The notes under the pieces are model-generated. The model was not told the DNA's origin. It ran no database searches and worked only from the letters and a program-made list of their open reading frames with translations. The position numbers and the translations under genes were made by a program. Below are positions 55,801 through 64,000 of a DNA stretch of 64,000 nt, piece by piece. The stretch's first letter is position 1. Each line of letters opens with the position of its first letter. Source of the stretch: Ficedula albicollis (Eukaryota; Chordata; Aves; Passeriformes; Muscicapidae); contig NC_021673.1 of NCBI RefSeq assembly GCF_000247815.1, positions 113,067,479 through 113,131,478 of the forward strand. Direction: 5' to 3'.

Positions 55801-56299
55801 TGGTAGCTAGTAGTTTCCCAGCCCTTTGAATTTAGGACATTTACAGTTTTTCATACCATTAAACCATTAAGTATTACTTAGTCTGCAGCAATAAACTATA
55901 AGGCACCTTCATTTACATGCTGAAATACAGCAATCCATTTAGCCAAGTTGTGACAATACCTTCTAAGTCTTCTCTAACACTTCATCCATTTAATGGCAAT
56001 TAATTAATACAGAGCAATTAGAAAAATTGTGAAACCATTACAGAAATAGCAAATTCTCTTCTTGTACCAATGAGAGAATCTCTGTGAAATCAGTGGCCCT
56101 TATGACACAGCATAAGTGATTTCTAACCAATATGTTTTCATGCACCAATGAAAGGTCTCTGAAATCAATTTGAGTGAGGGTGTCAGTACTCATCTAGTTT
56201 GAAAAAAACCCCCACAAATCTCATGCCATGTGACTAAACCCAAATAACTCACATTTTTAGAGAGTCATGTTCACTTTTAGCTGTTTTTTTTTTACTTAC
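52881..56299. other. NOL4 intron with palindrome and GC-rich patch
   Basis: No exon was recognised before the donor at 56299. It includes a 27-bp palindrome (53726-53752) and a GC-rich patch of about 270 bases (55305-55575) that stands out from AT-rich surroundings. Confidence 0.5.
53726..53752. repeat. 27-bp palindrome, 13-bp arms around one base
   Basis: The arm ATTTCTGAACTTC is followed by one A and then its exact complement GAAGTTCAGAAAT. Alternating TTC and GAA triplets with one-base gaps run through it. It could form a cruciform or bind a dimeric factor; neither is shown. Confidence 0.9.
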
Positions 56300-56449
56300 T
56301 GCTTTGTATGTTCTCTTTTGTCCAGCATGTTTTCTGATTTGTTCTCCATTGGGCCCAGTTTCAACATGCATGGAATAGATAATGTCAAAGAAATCTTCCA
56401 CGACGGCCACCCGCCGTAAAGACAGCTTCTCATCTACACCTACTCCATC
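56300..56449 (-). CDS. NOL4: NOL4 internal exon (first in window), 50 codons
   Basis: On the minus strand a long pyrimidine tract ending in CAG precedes the exon at 56450-56452, and GTAAGT follows at 56294-56299. The 150 bases are open in one frame and encode exactly 50 residues, starting DGVGVDEKLSLRRVAVVEDF and ending in a basic stretch, RKHAGQKRTYKA. I recognise this as the conserved N-terminal part of NOL4, just after the first exon. The basic tail could serve nuclear or nucleolar targeting, which is inference. Phase is 0 at both ends, so skipping this exon would keep the frame. The long A run at 56462-56475 on the plus strand is its polypyrimidine tract, not an independent repeat. Confidence 0.9.
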
Positions 56450-59400
56450 CTGAAAAGGAGGAAAAAAAAAAAAAAGAGAACAGAAAAAGTAAGGGAGACA
56501 AGATGAATAGACAAATTATGATAATCATGAGACACATTGTCCTTTTTTAGAAGGGAGTTAAAGACCCATTAATATCTGAAGATCACCCACCCTGAAAATA
56601 ACAGACACAGTATTGTAGGAAAGCTGTGTGATCAGAAGGATCACATAGACCCTTGCAAGCAGCCCATTTTGCCAAACCAGGGCATCTGGCCTCTTGATAG
56701 GAAGTGATCTTCCACTCCAGTATTTAAAAAAACCAAACAAAAAGTATCTGTGCTTCCTTCTCCCAACACACAAACATGATTCAAAGGCAGAAGCAGTCCC
56801 AAACACACGGCACAAAAATGCATTATATGGTTGTTAGTAAGCATGCAACAGCTCTTTTATTCTCTTATTCCCTTCCCAGTAAATCTGTGCCTAGCATTTC
56901 ATAAAGGTGTTTAATGAAAGGTTTTAATTCAAGGAGATGACTGTAAATATGAATATGAAGGAAGTTGTTATAAACAATTTGCCCCTGCAAAAATTGCTTG
57001 AAGACATACAATATGAAGACATACCACAATATGAGGAAAAGGAAGGGATGTTTTAAATATTTTCTACTTTTGCACTCAGATGTCCAGTTGGAAGACGTGG
57101 AAAAGTGAGAACACCTAGCATCTGATTTTCAAAAGTAATAGTGTCATGGTAGCTAAAGACTTCTGAAAAGAAACAGCCCCCACCGTCCCTGAAATTAACC
57201 AGCTCAGTTCGGCTCCTGTTTTTTTAACAGAACCATCCACATGAGGTTTTGTTTGTTTTACAGCTGCCTATGGACTCAGTTCTAATGAAGGAGCAGGAAC
57301 TGGGACTCTCGTTTTTCCAGAATAAACATCTCTCAAGCAGGTTGTAGCGTTTAATACAACACCAGTATATGAAGAATAAAATAAGAATGGCCACTTCACT
57401 TGTACTCCAACACTGTATTCAAATTTAGATCTTTGGAGGCAGCAGTATAACCTAACATTCACTATGTATTTTAAGCAATAACAGTATTCCAAAAGGAAAA
57501 TATTTTGTAATACCATTACTGCTCGCTTAATTCATGTCACAACAAAACTGATTTACATGGACACTTCTATGACAAAATACATGCAATTAAGGTTGTAATG
57601 ACCAAATAAAGACAAAGATGAGGAATTAAAAGGTAATAATTATGCTTGACTCCCACTTGCTGTCCCCCTGCAAGTTAACTTGCTAGCTCGCTCCACTAGG
57701 TTTGCTGTATGTGGACAAACATGATTCATTTTTCTCACTCCCCCTATTTTTATTCCAGCTCATTTTCATTTTTCATATATTTCAAAAGATGAGCCCAAAT
57801 AATCCCAATGGCTCCAAAGAACCCCCCAGGGTGACATAGAAGAGCTCTGACACATTCCTAGGAGCAATGGAGAAAATGCCAATGCCTTTAGAGCGTAACC
57901 TTCTAAATGTGCATTATTCCAAGTGATGGTGGGTTAGGAGGTGTTGATACACCACCAGCCAGACAGGTTATGCCCTGTCCTGCTCTAGTATGCCCAACCT
58001 TCTTCAGAGAGATCCCTGCCCAAAGCTACGTGGTCTCTCCCATTGTGCTCTTTATCCCCAGGAGACAGCTGGTGCATGTGCGATGAGAGGACTGCCGCAG
58101 CTCTGATGGAAATGACTGTGTTGAGGATTCAGGGTGGAAGAACATGAAGAATTTGTAGGGCAATCTCCACCACAGGTTAAAGCCACTGGGAGCAGTTGAT
58201 CTGAAAAATCTGTGAAGCTCCCAGCCCATGATCAGTCACTGACCACCAGCTCAAAAACTTTGTGGCATTGTGACAGGTTTTGGTTTAAGCTTCATTAAGA
58301 ATTTGCTTAGTACTATCCACCACCACTGCCTACTATTTGTTTGGTTTAAGCTTCATTAAGAATTTGCTTAGCACTCTCCACCACCACTGCCTACTATTTA
58401 AAAAAACAACTTGCTCTAGAGATAGCCCCAACATCAAATTCAGATCTTTGCAGCTTTAATCTTTAGGGGAATTCACATGTGAGCACTGTAGGGGGGCCCA
58501 TCTTCAATCATTATTTTCTCACCACCGAAACAGCACAGTGGGATCCCTGATGATTTCAAACACTCTTATTATGACGACAGTGTTATCTCACACTGCTCTC
58601 CAAATACTCAGAAGTTTATAGTGTTGATTAACTGACAAAGATTTAATCTGTTTATTACTAATGAGTTTTGTTTTATGAAATTTCCTACGAGGGAGCTCTC
58701 TTTTTTAATTAAAAAGAAATGCATTACAACAATATTAATTTAAAACCTGAGATGCCACCTCAGCAGAGCTGACACATGCAAACATTATGAATACATTTAA
58801 AGAAGAAACTCGAAAATGAAACTCATTTTGCTGCTTTTGGTGACCATAGTGTGCAGTGCTCTATCTAATGATCCTCCTACCTCCCTCCCCAGACATGGAC
58901 ACCCAAAGGTTGGCAGGTATGATCTGGGGGTGTTCTTGAAGGGGTATTTCTCCATGTTGCTGACTAAATCAATAAGCATTGATAGTACTTCTAGAAATAC
59001 ACAGAAGAAAAGTCTGCACAAGTTGTCATGACTCCTAATTGAAGTGCTAGAAAAGGAATACAGACTTTCCAAACCTTTTCAATCAAAAAGGGTAGGAAAG
59101 AAATCGTTTAAACGGAGTAGAAACTGCTTCAGGGGAAGACAGGGCTATAATTCCATATCCACATCTGTAACTTTATCTAGAGGAGCCTGGACATGACTAA
59201 GTTGGCTTCATTTTGCTTGGTGCTGTCTAAGACAATAAGGTAGACCTTGATTCAGAACACCTGCAGCACTGCAGAAGGTGCCAAGGTGCTGTGAGTGAAC
59301 TGTTCAGTTCATCCAGCAACATGCAACGTTGTGCAGAGCTGTAAGCCTCAGCTGCAGAAGCAATACACCAGCTGAGTAATTTGAATAAGGTAGCTACTTA

Positions 59401-59665
59401 CTGACACTTTTGATATTCCATACTGACATCCCAATAGGTAAAAAGCTGGGCAAATGATAAAACCTCAAATCTCTATTTAAACCATGAAGTCTCTGAAGTG
59501 GATGCAGTTGTATCAGGCTTTCCTGCCACATGCCATTACACTACACTTTTATCATGAAATTGCTATTTCATAAAGGCATTAACAAAGCAGCTCTGCTTTA
59601 TAAGCTGACTTTGGGTAAAAAATTTCACAGTGCCTAAGGGGACAGTTTTTTAGCTTCAACTAAGG

Positions 59666-59667
<2 letters not shown>
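56450..59667. other. NOL4 intron upstream of the first exon seen
   Basis: No further NOL4 exon was recognised to the right of 56449. The stretch holds one tandem duplication (58281-58399). The open frame at 58816-59031 has a hydrophobic start that mimics a signal peptide but no other support. Confidence 0.55.
58281..58399. repeat. 61-bp unit, two tandem copies
   Basis: TGGTTTAAGCTTCATTAAGA and its continuation occur at 58281-58341 and 58342-58399, with about two differences (TACTATCC versus CACTCTCC). Confidence 0.95.
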
Positions 59668-59699
<32 letters not shown>

Positions 59700-60135
59700 C
59701 TAATTTATAAGGCTTTTTAAAAAATTGGAATTAAACTCCAGCAACCAGTGATGACTAGTTATTGTTCCTTTTGTCAACAGGCAAGATGAAGGAAGTTGTG
59801 GCAGCTTACCATGTCCCGGGCTGTGCAGAGCTAAGTGAGAAGCGCGCCCACGTTCTAGCACGCATCCCATCACATCGGCCTTGGGTCTGGAGTGCCAGAA
59901 GGATCCCGGCGCTGCGCTCCGAGACGGCTCTGGGCACCTCAGTACCCCGTTTTTACAGAACCCAGGGATGGCAATATTACACACCAGTATTACCTGTCTG
60001 GGGCAGGTTTAATTTTATAAATTAAAACAATAAACTCTGTGAGTTTCTAGACCATATTTGTGCTGTTGAGGATGATCTGCTCAGATGAACAGTTTTGCAT
60101 CCATCGAAGAGAAAAAAAAAAAAAAAAAAAAAAAA
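59668..60135. other. Segment between two poly-A runs with a CpG-dense patch
   Basis: An A30 run (59668-59697) and an A24 run (60112-60135) bracket about 415 bases. Within them 59812-59952 holds about 12 CpG dinucleotides, far more than its surroundings. An AATAAA is at 60029-60034, though 78 bases before the A24 run is further than usual for a polyadenylation signal. It may be a retroposed sequence or a small regulatory CpG patch; the sequence does not decide. Confidence 0.5.
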
Positions 60136-60198
60136 CTGAATGAGAGAAGGCATCATAATGCTATTCCCATGACTGAAAGGCTATGAAATGTCCACAAG

Positions 60199-60410
60199 GG
60201 ACAGGACAAGTAATAGGCTTAAACCACAGCACGGGAGATTTCCATCAGACATTTGGAAAAACTTACTAGTGATGTGGATAGTCAAGTACAGTAACAGTTT
60301 GCCTGGGGAGGCTGTGGGATGCGTGCCATAATAGGATTTTGAGACCAGGTTAGGCAAATATCTGTCAGGGATAGTACGAGTAAATCCTGTCTTGGGTAGA
60401 CTAGATATTA
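60199..60410 (+). mobile_element. CR1 LINE 3' fragment, internal part
   Basis: GGGACAGGACAAGTAATAGG, AGCACGGGAGATTTCCATCA and GTTTGCCTGGGGAGGCTGTG occur in the order found in the CR1 3' region on the plus strand. The terminal octamers are missing. Confidence 0.85.
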
Positions 60411-60584
60411 ATTGAGTTTCTTCTTGATAACTCTAGGAAGCTTAAACTCACTTTCAAAGTGAGTTGGACAGTAACAACTCTGGAATAGCAAGGAGGATAT
60501 TTATAAATCACTGAGATATTGTTAGGACTTTTTATTCAGCATGGAAGGAGTCCAAGCCTCACTTTCAAAAATTACTTTGGAATG

Positions 60585-60766
60585 GAAATCTCACTGAATG
60601 CTTTACTTCAAGCATTCGATTTAGACCCTCAAATCTTTCAAGCTGTTTCATTGCTCTCCTTTCAGCCATCACTGAGAAATCTCACTGAATGCTTTACTTC
60701 AAGCATTCAACTTAGACCCTCAAATCTTTCAAGCTGTTTCAATGCTCTCCTTTCAGCCATCACTGA
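60585..60766. repeat. 91-bp unit, two tandem copies
   Basis: GAAATCTCACTGAATGCTTT and its continuation occur at 60585-60675 and 60676-60766 with about three mismatches. Confidence 0.96.
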
Positions 60767-63299
60767 AGTGTGCTGTGCCCTGTCCTAAACCAGTTGTCCC
60801 AAATGCCTCACTGGCCAGCAGTGTCACAGACACTGACAAGCTACATTCATCCTCATAGCTGCTGGAATGGTTTCAATCTCTGTCAGTGAGATGTTACTTC
60901 ATTTTACTCTTTGCATTACAGTTTCTCCTGTTTACTCTTGCTTTTTAGTATATCCAAAGATCTCCTTATGTTCTTAGGATAAAAATAAAGAAAGGTTTCT
61001 TTTCATATTCAGCACTACAAAATCTATTTGTACTCTAAGATTAAAGTTGTTTCCTTGTTTGTTTTTTTAGATATCTAGACAAAGAATAAATTTCTGAACA
61101 GAAGTGAATTTTACAGAGAGTTGTGCACCTCCCAGAAAGTGCTAAGGTTCTCTTTGGATCGGGATGGTTGGAGAGACAGGCTGGAGAGACAACATCTTTT
61201 ATTGAGGTTGAATCTACAGGGCTTGCTGGAGTAAAGAAAGGAAGAAAGTTTGCCAGTAAAGTGAATAGATAAAACTCTTAAGGCAGCAAAAATATCTATT
61301 AAATGAAAGGTTGTAGTTTTTATAGTTACTTTGCAGAGGAGAAAAAATTTAATACAAGCCTTTAAAATTAATGCCACTGAAACAAAAGTGCTTGTAATTC
61401 CTTGCTTGAGAATAGCTGCCCCATCTCCTGTTGAAATTTCTAGGAGGAAATAGATCTCATAAAACACCCTCTTGCTTTGTGACTGAATATAACTATCAGC
61501 ATCTTGACAGCATTTGAAAAATATTCCTATAAAGACATGATAGACGGAAATAGAAAATAAAAAGAAAGTCTTGGTTGATAGTTTTATAGAAAATGTTCAG
61601 GTCTATAAAAACCTCTGTTGTAAAAGCATCAAATCCAGAAGCACCTACAAAACATTAGGAGTAGATGCAAATAACAATGCACCTAAATATTTCATTACAT
61701 AATATAAATCACATATAAATCTAAGACTGCTTTGAATGCAGAAATATGATGTGTAATATTTTTCTCATATAATCAGTTCAGACAGCAGCAGAGTTAAAGC
61801 TCATTTATGTCCCAACACCTCTGCTGACTCAAACATTTTGAATTTCCCCTGGATGAGAAGCAAAGTTTTTTGATGACTGAAACACTGCACCCTGAATGAA
61901 CAAAAAGTTTTGTTCGTAGCCCTACACGTTGTTAGTTCATGCATAATGAGCTCCTGACATGATTGTATGTAGATGTTTTACTCTCTCTGTGTTCAAGATA
62001 GGAAAATTTTGTATGGAAAGTGTTAGGAGGAAGCAATGGTAGCGGATGTATAACATAAACCCTATATATCTGTCTGCAAAAATAATTCAAAACAAATTAG
62101 CAAATTGAAAATCCCGTTGTCCATTATTTATTTTATCTGCTTGTTCAGTAGCTGTAAAAAATATTGATATTTAAAAATCGGGATGACTGTTTTGTAATTC
62201 CTCTTCCTCCCATAGAAATGGACAAATTACTTTGATCAGCCTATGTATTTGAGCTCCCAGGTTATGAGTACATCCATTTGAATATCTGACTCATTCTTGT
62301 GAGCACAGTGAAAATCCACAAAAGAGCAAAAGTTATTAGTATCTGGTAGCTATTATTAAGTAGTCTAAAATAAATAAACTGATCATTTCTATCCAGTTCA
62401 AAATGGAAAGTGTCTATAATAGCAAAAGGAATATTTATTATTTGAAATTTACAGTTTCTGTTCCTCATTATATTGTTTGAACAGCAAATCTCATTTTTTA
62501 CCAGCAGATGGAGACAGGAAAAATCAGAGTTATATTAAAACAGATACACACCAGAACCATTTCCAGCTGACAAGTTCTCCTTTTAGAAAAAACATACATT
62601 ACAATAACTAAACAAATAAGCTAGCACATGGCAGCAATGAGTCAAACTAATTGTAGACACAGATAATGAGAAAAAAAGAGAATAAAGTGAAGTAAAATGG
62701 TGAATTAATTTACCCTTTGAGATAAGAGACTAAAACTAAACAATAGACACAAAGTTTTGGTGTATTATGAAAGCTGAAGGTGACAAAATGTTTCTCTTAC
62801 TGGACTGGTTTGATAGGTGAACTCCAAACAACCAATACACAAAATCAATACTGAAAAGAAGTCCCTTTATCTCTTGAACTGTTCCAGATGATGAGAAAGC
62901 AACAAAAACCAAATCTCTGTCCATAAACAGTGAGGGGTGAGTGTTGGGTCTGTAAGTCTAAACTATCCCAACCCAAAGGGCTCCTACTGAGGCATTTCAG
63001 GTGAGGCCATGATCTAGTGTGGATCACTAGCTCCATTAAATTAAGCTCTAGCAAGTAGAGAGAATGGGTTGTGAAACTCAACTTGCCAAACTGTAAAAGG
63101 AAGGTCTGCCACCTTGAGGCATGGTAAAATAGGCCCAGAGATTATTTCATGATACATAAAATATTTTCAAAGGTATTTTCAGAAGTTCCCTTGGTATGAA
63201 TAGGATGATAACCTGGCCAGTGGTCTCTGAGTTAAATATTTAATGCTCTTTGCAAAATAAAGGGGAAAACTTTTCTTTCTCATCTTTCTTCAGAAGTGT
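60767..63299. other. NOL4 intron, nothing recognised
   Basis: AT-rich intron without recognised exon or repeat family. No match to the N-terminal NOL4 exon was found here. Confidence 0.5.
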
Positions 63300-63561
63300 G
63301 TATGGATGGCAAGAGGTATAAACTGATGCACAGGAAGTTCCACCTGAATATGAGGAAGAACTTCTTTACTGTGCAGTGTGTTCCACACACTGGAACAGAT
63401 TGCCCAGAGAGGTGTGGAGTCTGCCTCCCTGAAGATACTCAAGAACTGTCTGGACACAACCCTGTGCCATGTGCTTTGGAATGACCCTGCTTGAGCAGGG
63501 AGGTTGGGTCAGAGGGCCACTGTGGTCCCTCCCAGCCTGACCCATTCTGTGGCACTGTGAA
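63300..63561 (+). mobile_element. CR1 LINE 3' fragment
   Basis: Plus-strand CR1 3' region with CAGGAAGTTCCACCTGAATA, GAGGAAGAACTTCTTTACTG, ATTGCCCAGAGAGGTGTGGA and a clean terminus CCCAGCCTGACCCATTCTGT. It is 5'-truncated and one of the better preserved CR1 pieces here. Confidence 0.94.
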
Positions 63562-64000
63562 AGGGAGATCTATCATCAGTGAGAGTGCAGAAGATATTGA
63601 AAGTAAAATATAGAGTGCATGTACTGACTCTTGAGTGTCCTACCAAAAACAAGCATGGACATAGGAAACAAGAAGTAATTTCAAAAAGATGACTGCGCTC
63701 AGAGCATTGAAGGAATGGCAGGAAACCCTGTGAGAAACACAGGACAGGCAGAGCCCTGGTTGCAGTTCATTCTTCATAGTTAAGAGATGCTTCTTAACTG
63801 AGGTCTGAATACCCTTTTCCCTCAGCATCTGATTTTTTTTTCTTTTTCTTCCTTTGTTGTTTAAACATTTATACAACCCTTCTGAACAAAAGAGGGTCAG
63901 ACGCCGGGTCACACTTCACTGTTTGTGAAGTCCATAGCTGCAGGCTAACCAAACACCACTGGTTCTGAAGCTGGATCTCCATCAGCAAGCGGGGCAAAGC
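63562..64000. other. Window end, nothing recognised
   Basis: No coding exon or repeat was recognised in the last 440 bases. Confidence 0.45.

Noticed and set aside
58816..59031. 71-residue frame with a hydrophobic, signal-peptide-like start
   Set aside because: No family resemblance, no splice context, and it overlaps an equally long frame on the other strand; likely chance.
56450..64000. N-terminal NOL4 exon
   Set aside because: I looked for the start exon on the minus strand and found no match; it should lie further upstream.

Overview
The window is vertebrate nuclear DNA, almost certainly from a bird and probably a songbird. It carries many avian-type CR1 LINE fragments on both strands, some with the (ATTCTATG)n tail typical of CR1 3' ends. 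It also has avian-style ERV LTRs and short, widely spaced exons with GT-AG introns. Nothing prokaryotic is present: no operons, CRISPR arrays or IS elements. No tRNA or rRNA gene was recognised.

The only host gene I can support is NOL4 (nucleolar protein 4), on the minus strand. Four consecutive internal coding exons are visible in gene order: 56300-56449, 45466-45577, 44870-44982 and 40220-40352. Together they give 508 coding bases (169 codons plus one base) with consistent phases and canonical splice sites. The first exon(s) should lie beyond 64000 and the C-terminal exons beyond position 1, so about 35 kb on the left and 7.5 kb on the right are intron. NOL4 was recognised from memory of the family; no search was run.

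The most striking structure is at 35361-41929. A block of about 2.06-2.46 kb, containing the fourth exon and an ERVL-type LTR, occurs twice in direct orientation. Between the copies lies an uninterrupted run of 2046 C. The left copy also has an internal 398-bp tandem duplication and a few single-base differences. This looks most like a false duplication: two allelic contigs joined through an artefactual homopolymer, with a real heterozygous 398-bp variant inside. Two smaller poly-C tracts (C140 at 4702-4841, C16 at 52830-52845) are also flanked by direct repeats.

The rest is intron filled with decayed repeats. There are two long CR1 ORF2 relics on the plus strand (about 8700-11032 and 20640-23046). 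The second is interrupted by a 642-bp solo LTR with TG/CA ends and a perfect 6-bp target-site duplication. Seven or eight short CR1 3' ends are also present. At least a dozen two-copy tandem duplications have units of 30-123 bp, plus one composite of 266 bp, and they recur throughout. A short CpG-dense patch (about 59812-59952), a GC-rich patch (about 55305-55575), a 27-bp palindrome (53726-53752) and several AT-rich stretches that may be conserved regulatory DNA are noted as leads. I found no convincing new multi-gene system.
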